Shown here: one piece after another, positions 1 through 8,763 of the stretch | Position numbering within the stretch: the first letter of the stretch is position 1 | How the letters are laid out: every line of letters begins with the position of its first letter | Assembly: GCF_041821065.1 (NCBI RefSeq) | Contig: NZ_JBGUAX010000010.1 | Coordinates: forward strand, 89,643 to 153,642 | Direction: 5' to 3' | DNA length: 64,000 nt | DNA from: Egicoccus sp. AB-alg2 | Lineage (GTDB): Bacteria; Actinomycetota; Nitriliruptoria; Nitriliruptorales; Nitriliruptoraceae | Notes under the pieces: generated by a model | What the model saw: only the letters and a program-made list of their open reading frames with translations | Told to the model about the DNA's origin: nothing | The model's database searches: none | Translations under genes and position numbers: made by a program

Positions 1-162
1 CCTGGGCCGGGGCGGCTCGCGCTACGGGCGAACGACGGCTCGCGGTTCCGCGCGAACGACGCCCACGGTGCCGCGCACGGCCCCCGAGCCCATGCCCGTC
101 GCTAGCGTCTTCAGCCGGCGAACATCGGGTATCGCCGCGGAGCACGACGAGGAGAACCGACC
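1..162. other. Upstream region, no gene recognised
   Basis: GC-rich leader before the TrpB2 gene. A TANNNT-type -10-like element (TAGCGT) lies at 103-108 and a GAGGAG ribosome-binding site near 148-155, but no convincing -35 is visible. The long minus-strand reading frame that covers this stretch is antisense to the TrpB2 gene and has no recognisable protein features. Confidence 0.4.
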
Positions 163-1551
163 GTGACCGTGCCCCCGACCGACCGTACGGCAGCGCCGAC
201 CAAGATTCTCCTGGACGAGAGCGAGCTGCCGACCCACTGGTACAACGTCGTCGCCGACCTCCCTGAGCCGCCGCCACCGCCGCTGCACCCCGGTACCCAC
301 GAGCCGATCGGTCCGGAAGCGCTCGCGCCCCTGTTCCCGATGGCGCTCATCCAGCAGGAGGTGACGACCGAGCGGTACGTGGCGATCCCGCAGGCGGTGC
401 GCGACGTCTACGCCCTGTGGCGACCCGCGCCGCTGTACCGCGCCAAGCGGCTCGAGGCGCACCTCGACACTCCGGCGCGCATCTACTTCAAGTACGAGGG
501 CGTGTCGCCGGCCGGGTCGCACAAGCCCAACACCGCCGTCCCGCAGGCCTACTACAACGCGCAGGAAGGCGTGACCCGCCTCGCCACGGAGACCGGTGCC
601 GGCCAGTGGGGCTCCGCGCTCGCCTTCGCCACCGCCCAGTTCGGCCTCCAGTGCGAGGTCTGGCAGGTCGCGGCGTCGTTCCAGCAGAAGCCCTACCGCG
701 CATCGATGATGCGGACCTGGGGCGCGACCGTGCACAGCTCCCCGTCGGAGCTCACCGAGGCGGGACGTGCCATCCTCGCGAGCGACCCGGACTCGCCCGG
801 CTCGCTCGGCATCGCGATCTCCGAGGCCGTCGAGGTGGCGGCCGGGCGCGAGGACACCAAGTACGCCCTCGGCAGCGTGCTCAACCACGTGCTGCTGCAC
901 CAGACCGTGATCGGCGAGGAGGCACTGCTGCAGCTCGCGAAGGTCGGCGAGACGCCGGACCTGATCGTCGGCTGCACCGGCGGCGGCTCGAACTTCGCGG
1001 GCCTGTTCTTCCCGTTCCTGCGGGAGAAGCTGGCCGGCAACATGGAGCCACGCATCCTCGCGGTCGAGCCGGCCGCCTGTCCGTCGTTCACCAAGGGCGA
1101 GTACCGCTACGACTTCGGTGACGTCGCGGGCATGACCCCGCTCATGAAGATGCACACGCTCGGTCACGACTTCGTGCCCGACCCGATCCACGCCGGTGGG
1201 CTGCGCTACCACGGCATGTCGCCGCTGCTGTCGCACATGTACGAGCTCGGCATGTTCGAGGCAGACGCGATCGACCAGATCGCGTGCTTCGATGCGGCGG
1301 TCACCTTCGCCCGTACCCAGGGCATCGTGCCCGCACCGGAGCCGACCCATGCGATCGCGGCGGCGATCCGCGAGGCCGAGGTGTGCCGCGAAACCGGCGA
1401 GGAGAAGGTCATCCTGACCGCACTGTGCGGCCACGGGCACTTCGACATGGCCGCCTACGACGCCTACTTCGCCGGGAAGCTGCGCGACTTCGACTATCCG
1501 GCGGACAAGGTCGCGGAGGCCATGCAGCGAGTACCCGTCGTCGGCGCCTGA
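163..1551 (+). CDS. trpB2: TrpB2-type tryptophan synthase beta chain (PLP-dependent)
   Basis: A 462-residue PLP fold-type II enzyme of the TrpB-like (TrpB2) group, which makes tryptophan from indole and serine or acts in indole salvage. The Schiff-base lysine is K121 in the motif AGSHKPN, and the phosphate-binding glycine loop is GCTGGGSN near residue 270. The roughly 60-residue N-terminal extension and the length match TrpB2 rather than the about 400-residue TrpB1. No trpA or other trp gene is adjacent, as is usual for TrpB2. The GTG start is set by GAGGAG 7-8 bases upstream. It converges on the ABC permease gene 33 bases away. Confidence 0.9.
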   Translation: MTVPPTDRTAAPTKILLDESELPTHWYNVVADLPEPPPPPLHPGTHEPIGPEALAPLFPMALIQQEVTTERYVAIPQAVRDVYALWRPAPLYRAKRLEAHLDTPARIYFKYEGVSPAGSHKPNTAVPQAYYNAQEGVTRLATETGAGQWGSALAFATAQFGLQCEVWQVAASFQQKPYRASMMRTWGATVHSSPSELTEAGRAILASDPDSPGSLGIAISEAVEVAAGREDTKYALGSVLNHVLLHQTVIGEEALLQLAKVGETPDLIVGCTGGGSNFAGLFFPFLREKLAGNMEPRILAVEPAACPSFTKGEYRYDFGDVAGMTPLMKMHTLGHDFVPDPIHAGGLRYHGMSPLLSHMYELGMFEADAIDQIACFDAAVTFARTQGIVPAPEPTHAIAAAIREAEVCRETGEEKVILTALCGHGHFDMAAYDAYFAGKLRDFDYPADKVAEAMQRVPVVGA

Positions 1552-1584
1552 CCGGCGGTCGTGCGCGACGGCGGACGCCGCTCG

Positions 1585-3291
1585 TCAGGCGCCGATGGCG
1601 AGGTCCCGGCGGCGGAACAGCGCGAACCCGGCTGCGCTCAGCGCCGCCGCCACCGCGAGCAGCACGCCCACCGGCAGCCATGCCATCGGCGCGGCCGGCA
1701 CGAGCGGGACGTGCGTGAACGGTGAGACGTTGAGCACCCACTGCGGCAGGTCGAGGACCGCGCCGAGCTGTCCGAGCACCAGGCTGAGCGTGAGCGCCCC
1801 CCAGCCGATCGTGACGGCCCAGCGCGGTGCCAGCGCGAACGCCAGCACCACCCCGCCGCCGAGCGCCAGCGCCGCCGGCAGCTGGACGAGGGCGGCGGAG
1901 CCCAACCCGCGGACGCCCACGGCGAAGTCGCCGGTCACGAATCCGTAGGTCACCGCCGCCGACAGTCCCGCCAGCACGAAGATGGCGACGGTGCCGGCCG
2001 CGGCGAACACCACGTGCCCACCGAGCCAGCGCGAGCGGGACACGGGTGTCGCCAGCAACGGCTCGAGCCGGCCGGCGATCTCCTCGTTGCGGGCACGCAA
2101 CAACGTCTGCACCGTGAACCCGGCGGCGCCGACCCCGACGAACGCCATCATGAAGGCGAAGAACGCGTCGCGCAGCCCCCCGTCGGACGTCAGGGACGCC
2201 AGCGCCTCCTGCAGCTGCTCGTTCTCGGTGAGGATGTCGTCGGCGGCGTCGCCGACGGACCCGAAGGCGACCGCGACGACGGCGATCCCGACCGCCCACG
2301 CCAGCAGCGACCCGCGGTGCAGCCGCCACGCCAGCGCCATCGGACTGTCGAGGCCGTCGGCGCGGGCAGGGCCGGTCGGCACGGGCAGCATCCCGTGCCC
2401 GACGTCGCGGTGCTCGGTCAGCACGAACGCGACCGCCACCAGCACGACCGTCAGCCCGGCGAACAGCGCGAACACCTCGAGGTTGTCCTGATGGAAGGGC
2501 CGCACCTGTTGGCCCCAGCCGATCGGCGACAGCCACGACGGCCAGGCGCTGACGAGTTCGACCTCGCTGGCGGCGACCTCGCCGAACAGGTCGCCGATCG
2601 CGCGGAGCAGGAACGCCGCACCGATGGCCGCGCCGACGATGCCGTTGGCGGCCCGTTGCGTGCTGGCGACCTGCGCCGCCACCGCCGCGATCGCCGCGAA
2701 GGTCATCCCGACGCCGGCGAACGCGAGCCCGCTGGCCACCGACCCGCGCACCGGCAGGTCGTAGGCGAGCAGCACCCCCGTCATCCCGGCGGCGAGCACC
2801 AGGTTGGCGAGGAGCACCACCGACAGCGCCGCGGTGAGCCGGGCGTGGTGGCCGACCACGGCGGAGCCGAGCAGCTCCGCCCGGCCGGTCTCCTCGTCGT
2901 GCCGGGTGTGGCGGACGACCGCCTGCCCGCTCATCAGGCCGATCAGGATCGCGAGGATCCCGAACGACTCCACCATGGTCATCGCACCGAGCGAGGTGCC
3001 CGACGCCGGCCCGTCGAAAACGCGGGTGGCGGGCGTGGCGGCGCCGAACATCGCGGCGGCGATGCGGTCCTGCTGGGAGGCGTACAGGGCGGTGATGGTC
3101 GAGGCGATGCCGGCGAGCAGCGCGACCAGCACACCGATCCAGACCGGCAGCAGGATCCGGTCGCGCCGGAGCGCGAGGCGGAACAGCCGGGGTGTGCCGA
3201 CCAGGGCGGACCAGCGCCCGGCGCCGCCGCGACGACCGCGTTCGGGCGACGTCGTCGTGGCCGGCCGGTCGACGGCACGGGTCGTGCTCAC
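1585..3291 (-). CDS. ABC-2 type exporter permease (polyketide/ionophore-export type)
   Basis: A 568-residue integral membrane protein with about 12 predicted membrane spans in two homologous halves. It resembles the TnrB3-like permeases that pair with drug-export ATPases in actinobacteria. The GTG start overlaps the ATPase stop by four bases (GTGA, 3288-3291), so the two genes are translationally coupled. The first about 40 residues are hydrophilic and basic, then span 1 begins. The substrate is unknown; export of a toxic amphiphile is inferred from the family and from the TetR gene next door. The much longer open frame extending upstream only runs into the ATPase gene in the wrong frame. Confidence 0.85.
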   Translation of the reverse strand: MSTTRAVDRPATTTSPERGRRGGAGRWSALVGTPRLFRLALRRDRILLPVWIGVLVALLAGIASTITALYASQQDRIAAAMFGAATPATRVFDGPASGTSLGAMTMVESFGILAILIGLMSGQAVVRHTRHDEETGRAELLGSAVVGHHARLTAALSVVLLANLVLAAGMTGVLLAYDLPVRGSVASGLAFAGVGMTFAAIAAVAAQVASTQRAANGIVGAAIGAAFLLRAIGDLFGEVAASEVELVSAWPSWLSPIGWGQQVRPFHQDNLEVFALFAGLTVVLVAVAFVLTEHRDVGHGMLPVPTGPARADGLDSPMALAWRLHRGSLLAWAVGIAVVAVAFGSVGDAADDILTENEQLQEALASLTSDGGLRDAFFAFMMAFVGVGAAGFTVQTLLRARNEEIAGRLEPLLATPVSRSRWLGGHVVFAAAGTVAIFVLAGLSAAVTYGFVTGDFAVGVRGLGSAALVQLPAALALGGGVVLAFALAPRWAVTIGWGALTLSLVLGQLGAVLDLPQWVLNVSPFTHVPLVPAAPMAWLPVGVLLAVAAALSAAGFALFRRRDLAIGA

Positions 3292-4214
3292 GACGCACCA
3301 CCTGCCTCGACCTGCACGCCATCGAGGTCGTCGCCGTAGTGGCGCAGGAACAGCTCCTCCAGGGTCGGCGGGTGGCTGACCAGCGCCTGCACTCCCGCGG
3401 CCGCCAGTCGGGCGACGGCGTCGTCGAGGTCGTCGGACTCCACCTCGAAGCGCACGTGCCGGCCGACCTCGTCGAGCCGCTCCAGGGCGTGGATGCCGGC
3501 GATGCGCTCGAGGCCCTCTGCGGGCCGGGCGGTCTCCGCGATCACCGAGGTACGGGTCAGGTGGCGCAGCTCGGCGAGCGTGCCCGACTCCACGATGCGG
3601 CCCTCGCGAATGATCGAGATGCGGTCGCACAGCGCCTCGGCCTCGGCCAGGATGTGGCTCGACAGCAGCACGGTGCGGCCCTCGGCCTTGACCTCGCGCA
3701 CGACGTCCTGGAACACCGACTCCATCAACGGGTCGAGTCCGGAGGTCGGCTCGTCGAGGACGAACAGTTCCACGTCGGAGGCGAACCCGGCCACGATGGC
3801 GACCTTCTGCCGGTTGCCCTTCGAGTAGGTGCTACAGCGTTTGGTCGGGTCGAGCTGGAACCGCTCGACCAGCTCGTCGCGGCGGCGGCGGTCGCTGTGG
3901 CCGCGCAGGTCGGCGAGCAGGTCGATGGCCTCGCCACCCGACAGGTTCGGCCACAGGTGCACGTCACCGGGGACGTACGCGAGGCGGCGGTGCAGTGCGA
4001 CCGCGTCGCGCCATGGGTCGCCGCCGAGCAGCGTCACGTCGCCCGCGTCCTTTCGTAGCAGGCCGAGCAGGATGCGGATCGTCGTGGACTTGCCGGCGCC
4101 GTTGGGGCCGAGGAAGCCGTGGACCTCGCCGGTCGCCACGTCGAGGTCGACGCCGTCGAGGGCACGGGTGGGGCCGAAGGTCTTGACCAGGTCTCGGGTG
4201 GTGATGGCATCCAT
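3288..4214 (-). CDS. ABC transporter ATP-binding protein (drug exporter)
   Basis: The 308-residue ATPase partner of the permease at 1585-3291. Walker A is GPNGAGKST near residue 40, the signature is the variant SKGNRQK typical of this exporter subgroup, and Walker B is [12 protein letters not shown]-terminal accessory domain of about 90 residues follows, as in DrrA-like proteins. I chose the ATG at 4214 because alignment-like features begin at once (LVKTFGP). The longer open frame to 4292 would run through the repeat elements described at 4248-4304. It is divergent from the TetR gene. Confidence 0.88.
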   Translation of the reverse strand: MDAITTRDLVKTFGPTRALDGVDLDVATGEVHGFLGPNGAGKSTTIRILLGLLRKDAGDVTLLGGDPWRDAVALHRRLAYVPGDVHLWPNLSGGEAIDLLADLRGHSDRRRRDELVERFQLDPTKRCSTYSKGNRQKVAIVAGFASDVELFVLDEPTSGLDPLMESVFQDVVREVKAEGRTVLLSSHILAEAEALCDRISIIREGRIVESGTLAELRHLTRTSVIAETARPAEGLERIAGIHALERLDEVGRHVRFEVESDDLDDAVARLAAAGVQALVSHPPTLEELFLRHYGDDLDGVQVEAGGAS

Positions 4215-4247
4215 GCCGGTCCCGTCGTCGTCGAGCGGTGTGCTGAT

Positions 4248-4304
4248 AGTGACTGTCAAGAGACGGTAACTCGCACTGACAGTCGCGGTCAAGTGGTTGT
4301 CACT
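4248..4304. promoter_or_regulatory. Tandem 24-bp operator-like elements between exporter and TetR genes
   Basis: Two 24-base direct repeats, at 4248-4271 and 4281-4304, match at 16 of 24 positions and are spaced 33 bases apart, about three helical turns. Each is itself an imperfect inverted repeat: AGTGAC-N12-GTAACT and AGTCGC-N12-GTCACT, both with GTCAAG inside. They lie in the divergent control region of the ABC exporter and its TetR regulator. TetR-family binding is inferred. Confidence 0.55.
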
Positions 4305-4412
4305 CGCAGATGGCCGCTACGCTCGCCCTCACTCTCGACGGCCCCGCCCGCCCGGGCCAGGGGCGAAGCGCCCTGGCCGAACCCGTCGACACGACACCAT
4401 CAGGAACGCCAC

Positions 4413-5042
4413 GTGCCGAGCGACGCCGCTGCCGACCTGCCGCCCCACGTCGCCGGTCTCGGCCTGCGTGAGCGCAAGCGCCTGGCCGCCATGCGGCGCA
4501 TCCAGGAGGTCGCCATCGACCTGTTCGAGGTCGACGGCTACGACGCCGTCACGATCGAGCGCATCGCTGCCCAGGCCGAGGTGTCGCCCTCGTCGGTCTA
4601 CCGCTACTTCGGTTCGAAGGAGGGCGTGCTGCTCTGGGACGAGTACGACCCGGTGGGGCTGCAACAGGCGGCGCAGCGCATGGCCGACGAGCCACCGCTC
4701 GACGCCATCCGCGAGGTGTTCCGCACGCTGGTCGTCGAGGCGGTCGAGCGCGACGCCGAACACCTGCAGCGACGCGTGCGGCTGACGATGCGCGAGCCCG
4801 CGGTGAAGGCGGCCTCGGTGCTGCAGACGCACCAGCTCGGGGACCAGATCGCCGCCATGCTCGCGGCCGCGCGTGGCGGCGAGGTCGACGACCTCGAGAT
4901 CCAGGTGTTCGCGCACGCGCTGGTCGGGGCACTGCTCGGCGCGATCGAGCACTGGTACGCGAGCGATTTCACGACGTCGTTGCCGGACGCCCTCGACCTG
5001 GTGTTCGCACGCTTCGAGACCGGGTTCCCGGCGCTGACCTGA
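4413..5042 (+). CDS. TetR/AcrR-family transcriptional regulator
   Basis: A 209-residue one-component regulator. The N-terminal TetR helix-turn-helix spans about residues 20-70, with the recognition region VSPSSVYRYFGSKEG. The rest is a ligand-binding helical domain. The GTG start at 4413 is chosen because AGGAA sits 6 bases upstream and the usual short basic N-terminus (LRERKRL) follows. The open frame continues upstream to 4119, but that part is antisense to the ABC ATPase gene. Divergence from the exporter genes suggests it represses them through the repeats at 4248-4304. The inducing ligand is unknown. Confidence 0.9.
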   Translation: MPSDAAADLPPHVAGLGLRERKRLAAMRRIQEVAIDLFEVDGYDAVTIERIAAQAEVSPSSVYRYFGSKEGVLLWDEYDPVGLQQAAQRMADEPPLDAIREVFRTLVVEAVERDAEHLQRRVRLTMREPAVKAASVLQTHQLGDQIAAMLAAARGGEVDDLEIQVFAHALVGALLGAIEHWYASDFTTSLPDALDLVFARFETGFPALT

Positions 5043-5138
5043 GGGCGGCGACGCGCCGGGGTCGGACGCACCGCGGCCGTGGCGAAGGCCCCGACGTGGC
5101 CGCGCGGGCCTGGCTGGCCGTCGACCCGGAAAACGCGA

Positions 5139-5173
5139 AATCGGGCTCCCGGAAGTGTCCAGGGAGCCCGATT
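5139..5173 (-). terminator. Rho-independent terminator of the tRNA operon
   Basis: A perfect 12-base-pair stem (AATCGGGCTCCC pairing with 5162-5173) with an 11-base loop. Read on the minus strand it is followed by a T-rich tail (TTTCGCGTTTT). It lies just downstream of tRNA-Phe and may also stop transcription from the TetR gene. Confidence 0.8.
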
Positions 5174-5180
5174 CGTGGGG

Positions 5181-5253
5181 TGGTCAGGGGCGGGGTCGAA
5201 CCGCCGACACCACGATTTTCAGTCGTGTGCTCTACCAACTGAGCTACCTGACC
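5181..5253 (-). tRNA. tRNA-Phe (GAA)
   Basis: A 73-base cloverleaf. The acceptor stem GGTCAGG pairs with CCTGACC, the D arm is GCTC...GAGC, the anticodon loop is CTGAAAA (anticodon GAA) on a 5-bp stem, and the T loop is TTCGACC. The discriminator is A and CCA is not encoded. It is the last gene of a three-tRNA operon. Confidence 0.97.
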
Positions 5254-5346
5254 AGGTGCCGCACGAGGCTAGAGCCTGACGGCACGCCGCGCATCCTCGG
5301 CACGGCCTCGGATGCACGCACGGCCGGTCCTGAGACCGGCCGTGAG

Positions 5347-5421
5347 CGGACCTGACGGGATTTGAACCCGCGACCTCCACCTTGACAGGGTGGCGAGCAC
5401 TCCTAACTGCTCCACAGGTCC
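5347..5421 (-). tRNA. tRNA-Asp (GTC)
   Basis: A 75-base cloverleaf. The acceptor stem GGACCTG pairs with CAGGTCC, the anticodon stem is CCACC/GGTGG with loop CTGTCAA (anticodon GTC), and the T stem is GCGGG/CCCGT with loop TTCAAAT. The discriminator is G, which is an AspRS identity element. CCA is not encoded. Confidence 0.97.
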
Positions 5422-5437
5422 CTGTGGACGTTGCACG

Positions 5438-5510
5438 TGGGCCGCGCAGGACTCGAACCTGCAACCAGCGGATTAAAAGTCCGATGCTCTGCCAGTTGAG
5501 CTAGCGGCCC
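5438..5510 (-). tRNA. tRNA-Lys (TTT)
   Basis: A 73-base cloverleaf. The acceptor stem GGGCCGC pairs with GCGGCCC, the anticodon loop is CTTTTAA (anticodon TTT), and the T stem is GCAGG/CCTGC with loop TTCGAGT. The discriminator is A. It is the first gene of the Lys-Asp-Phe operon. Confidence 0.97.
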
Positions 5511-5544
5511 CGGCTGGCAGGTGGCGACCGTGCAGCGCGCGGGA

Positions 5545-5574
5545 ACGATACCCCGGCCCTCGCGCGGGTGCCAA
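5545..5574 (-). promoter_or_regulatory. Probable promoter of the tRNA operon
   Basis: On the minus strand, TTGGCA (5569-5574) and TATCGT (5545-5550) are separated by 18 bases, a good housekeeping-sigma promoter 35 bases upstream of tRNA-Lys. Confidence 0.65.
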
Positions 5575-5639
5575 CCGGCGAACAACGAGCCTAGCGTGCG
5601 CGCGCACACCGACCGGCGCCACCCTGCACGAGGTGATCG

Positions 5640-6650
5640 ATGACCGACGACCCGGCCGACAACGCGCCTCTCGACCCGGCGGATCGCCCGCCTTCCGAGC
5701 CGCCCGAGCACCAGTCGGCGGACGCCCCGGTGGTCGTCGAGGAGGCCGGTGCCAGCACCGCCGCCGAGGTGCTGGCGGCGCTGGATGCGCAGGAGGCGGC
5801 CCGGGGCGCGTCACTGGTCGACGAGGCCGAGCACGTCCGACTCCGCCGCTTCGTCGACACGGGGGAGCGGGCCGAGGGCTGGCAGGCCCTGGCCGCCCGG
5901 CGGCCGGGACCGGACGAGGCCCTCGTCGGTTACGCCGCGGTCGTCCTCACCGACGCCGGTGTGGCCTCGGGCGACGTCGCGGTGCTCGCCGGCACGCCCG
6001 CCCATCCCGCAACGGAGACCCTGAAGCGCCTGCTGGCGGCGCTGGCCGAGCGCGCCGAGGCGGCGGCCGCCGTCCACCTGCAGATGTGGGTGCGCCTGGC
6101 CGGCGCCCCGGAGATCGACGCCGCCCACGCCGCCGGGTTCACGGTGGCCCGCCGGCTCGGTGTGCTCGGCACCTCCCTGGACGACGTCGAGGTCGTGCCA
6201 CCGCCCGAGCACTGGACCATCCGTCCCTACCGGCCCGACGTCGACGACGAGGCGGTCGTCGCCGTCCTCGCCGGCGCCTACGAAGGGACCGACGAGGCCG
6301 GCTGGACGCTGCAGCAGTTCCAGGAGCGGCGCGCCTACGACTGGTTCCGTCCCGAGGACCTGCTGCTCGCGGAGGACGCCACCGGCCACCTCGGCGGCCT
6401 GCACTGGCTCAAGCGCCGCACTGACGCCGAGGGTGAGGTCTACAACCTCGCCATCGCACCCAGCGCCCAGGGCGCCGGCCTGGGTGGCGCGCTGCTCACG
6501 GCCGGGCTCGCGCACCTGCGCGACGTCGGCTGCCTCGACGTCGTGCTGTGGGTCGACCGCGCCAACGAGCGTGCCGTGCGGCTGTACGAGCGGTACGGCT
6601 TCACCACGCGCTGGGACGACATCGCCTTCGGCCGCCCACTCGGCGGCTGA
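5640..6650 (+). CDS. mshD: Mycothiol synthase (tandem GNAT acetyltransferase)
   Basis: A 336-residue protein with two GNAT domains, about residues 20-170 and 185-335, the layout of MshD. MshD acetylates Cys-GlcN-Ins with acetyl-CoA, the last step of mycothiol synthesis. The C-terminal domain carries the acetyl-CoA loop AQGAGLGGALL, preceded by the MshD-like stretch GEVYNLAIAPS, and ends with RLYERYGFTT. An acidic stretch of about 35 residues precedes domain 1. The ATG start is supported by GAGGTGA at 5630-5636. mshA lies 14 kb away in this window. A generic GNAT assignment is the alternative, but the tandem layout argues for MshD. Confidence 0.85.
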   Translation: MTDDPADNAPLDPADRPPSEPPEHQSADAPVVVEEAGASTAAEVLAALDAQEAARGASLVDEAEHVRLRRFVDTGERAEGWQALAARRPGPDEALVGYAAVVLTDAGVASGDVAVLAGTPAHPATETLKRLLAALAERAEAAAAVHLQMWVRLAGAPEIDAAHAAGFTVARRLGVLGTSLDDVEVVPPPEHWTIRPYRPDVDDEAVVAVLAGAYEGTDEAGWTLQQFQERRAYDWFRPEDLLLAEDATGHLGGLHWLKRRTDAEGEVYNLAIAPSAQGAGLGGALLTAGLAHLRDVGCLDVVLWVDRANERAVRLYERYGFTTRWDDIAFGRPLGG

Positions 6651-6659
6651 CACCACGCT

Positions 6660-6815
6660 CGGCACTTCCCGTCATATGCGACGGAAACCGTCCCGGGTGG
6701 CGTGTCCGCGGGCTATGACGCTCGAGCTTTCCGTCGTCTGCGACGGAAACCGGCCCGGGTGACGCGTCTGCGCGCGGTGACGCACGGGGTTTCCGTCGCA
6801 TGCGCGGGAAACCGC
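6660..6815. repeat. Three palindromic GTTTCC...GGAAAC repeats
   Basis: Three related palindromes lie between the convergent mshD and glnR-like genes: near 6665-6688, at 6728-6749 (perfect arms TTTCCGTCG/CGACGGAAA around TCTG) and at 6789-6812. The first two are followed by a shared GC-rich tail (CCCGGGTG). They share the GTTTCC/GGAAAC frame with the repeats at 43760-43908. No coding potential is recognised. They may act as REP-like elements or bidirectional terminators. Confidence 0.75.
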
Positions 6816-6838
6816 TGGGAGATGGCTCGTGCCGGCGC

Positions 6839-7546
6839 TCAGCGCTGGGCGGCTTCGGCGGCTGCCGCGCGCTCCTCGTGGCGCTGGCCGGGCGGGACGA
6901 GCTTGTAGCCGACGCCGCGCACGGTCACGATCATCGACTCGTACTCGGGCCCGAGCTTGGCGCGCAGCCGCCGGACGTGGACGTCGACCGTGCGCGAGCC
7001 GCCGTAGTAGTCGTAGCCCCACACGTCCTGCAGCAGCAGGTCGCGGGTGAACACGCGGTTGGGCGCGCTCGCGAGTGCCTTCAGCAGTTCGAACTCCTTG
7101 AAGGTGAGGTCCAGCGGGACGCCACGCAGCCGCACCTGGTAGCTGTCCTCGTCGACCACCAGGTCGCCGACGCTGGCGGCGCGGGCGGGCCGCTCGGCGA
7201 CCATGCGCTCGCGGGCGACACGCAGGCGGGTCTCGATCTCCGCCGGCGAGGCGTGGGGGAGCAGCCAGTCGTCGAACCCCCACGTCACCTTCAGCGCGGC
7301 CAGGCCACCCTCGCCCATCACGACCACGACCGGCTTTCGCAGCTCATGGACCGAGGCGGCCCGGCAGGCGCCGGTCGCGCCGCGCAGGTCCTGGGTGGCG
7401 TCGACGAGCACGACCTCACAGCTGGTCAGCCCGAACAGCGACGAGCTGTCCAGCGGGGCGTCCTGCAGCGTGTGGTCGAGGTACTCCAGGGCCGGGAGGA
7501 GCGACTTCCCGCCGCCGGGGCGGTCGGTCAGCACCAGCAGGTGCAT
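6839..7546 (-). CDS. glnR: GlnR-like OmpR-family response regulator
   Basis: A 235-residue protein with an atypical receiver domain (about residues 1-110) and a C-terminal winged helix (about 130-225). The winged helix contains LDLTFKEFELLK and VWGYDYYGG(S)RTVDVHVRRLRAK. The receiver resembles GlnR, the orphan actinobacterial regulator of nitrogen assimilation: LPALEYLDH, then D49 in VVLVDA, and EGGLAALKVTWGFDD. Like GlnR it lacks the full acidic phosphorylation pocket, and no histidine kinase is adjacent. The ATG start has GAGGAG 7 bases upstream. A nitrogen role fits the glutamate importer and proC further along, but their control by it is inferred. Confidence 0.85.
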   Translation of the reverse strand: MHLLVLTDRPGGGKSLLPALEYLDHTLQDAPLDSSSLFGLTSCEVVLVDATQDLRGATGACRAASVHELRKPVVVVMGEGGLAALKVTWGFDDWLLPHASPAEIETRLRVARERMVAERPARAASVGDLVVDEDSYQVRLRGVPLDLTFKEFELLKALASAPNRVFTRDLLLQDVWGYDYYGGSRTVDVHVRRLRAKLGPEYESMIVTVRGVGYKLVPPGQRHEERAAAAEAAQR

Positions 7547-7644
7547 CGGCGTTCTCCTCGCGAAACACGTGCGCCCCGGCGCACGACGAACAGCGGTGGT
7601 TCGGCGTCGTTGCCGGGGCGATTCGCCTGGCAGGATGCCAGACC

Positions 7645-8565
7645 GTGAACCCACCCGTCCATCCCTCCCGCCCGCCGGCCCGCGCCCCGCACGCCGGTCG
7701 TCCCGCCATGGGCCGGGCGCCGCGCCGGGGTCCGGTGCGGCGCTACCTGGAGACCCGCGGCCTCGTCGGGCGCCACGCCACGCCGCACGTGCACACGCGG
7801 CTGGTGGCGGCCGATGGCACCCGGCTGGCCGGCACGCACCTGCCCGGCCCGCCCGATGCGCCCGGCGCGGTGCTGCTCCTGCACGGCTTCGCCGCCAACC
7901 GTCGCAAGCCCGCCTATGCCCGTCTGGCCGACGGCCTGGCGCGCGCGAGCGGCGTCCTGGCACTGGACCTGCGCGGCCACGGTGGCTCGGCCGGACACTG
8001 CACCTTCGGGGACCGCGAGGTGGACGACGTCGCGGCAGGGGTGCGCTGGCTCCGCGGCTACGGCTACCGGCGCGTCGCCCTGCTGGGGGTCTCGATGGGT
8101 GGGACCGCCGCGCTGCACGCCGCGGCGTCCGGCGTCGAGGTGGACGCGGTCGCGACCGTCTCCGCGCCCGGCTACTTCCACGACCCGCCGCGGACGGCCC
8201 CGCTGCAGCGCCTCCATGCGCTGTGGGGCAGCCCGGTCCAGCGCGCCGGCCTGCGCGCCCTGGTTGGCGTGCGGCTGGCCGGCCCGGCCGCGTGGAGCGA
8301 CCCGCGCCACCCTGCGGAGATGGTCGCTGACGTGCGGGTGCCGCTGCTGGTGGTCCATGGTGAGGACGACGACTACTTCCCCCTGGACGACGCCACCGCG
8401 TTGGTCGCGGCCGCGGGCGGTCCCGCGACGCTGTGGCAGCAGCCGGCCGGCTTCGGGCACGCCGAGGAGGGCTTCACCAACGACGTCGTCGACGCCCTGA
8501 CCGTCGCGCTGGACCAGGTCCTGCGCACCGAGCGGTTCCTGGCCGCGCCGGTCGCCCGCGACTGA
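7645..8565 (+). CDS. Alpha/beta-hydrolase
   Basis: A 306-residue hydrolase-fold protein. The oxyanion region is LLHGFAANRRKP, the nucleophile elbow is GVSMGG (Ser), the probable acid lies in VHGEDDDYFP and the probable catalytic His in FGHAEEG. The first about 35 residues are basic and proline-rich with no clear signal peptide. The GTG start has AGGA 9 bases upstream; an ATG about 22 codons in is an alternative. It resembles esterases or lysophospholipase-like hydrolases of the BAAT/dienelactone kind. The substrate is unknown. It is divergent from the GlnR-like gene, with about 100 bases between them. Confidence 0.8.
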   Translation: MNPPVHPSRPPARAPHAGRPAMGRAPRRGPVRRYLETRGLVGRHATPHVHTRLVAADGTRLAGTHLPGPPDAPGAVLLLHGFAANRRKPAYARLADGLARASGVLALDLRGHGGSAGHCTFGDREVDDVAAGVRWLRGYGYRRVALLGVSMGGTAALHAAASGVEVDAVATVSAPGYFHDPPRTAPLQRLHALWGSPVQRAGLRALVGVRLAGPAAWSDPRHPAEMVADVRVPLLVVHGEDDDYFPLDDATALVAAAGGPATLWQQPAGFGHAEEGFTNDVVDALTVALDQVLRTERFLAAPVARD

Positions 8566-8763
8566 CGTCGCCGCGGTGTGGGTCGACCCGCGCCAGACCG
8601 GGGGCCGGCATGGTTTGCACGGTTTCCCCCGGCTTGGCACGCTGTTGATCGTCGCGCGACCCACCATGTGTCGTCCCGCTCACCGTCACCCCTCTGCCTG
8701 GAAGCGTGTCCGTTGCCCCCTGCGCTCGCCGCCGTTCCGTCGCCCTCGGGCGAGGGTGAACCC

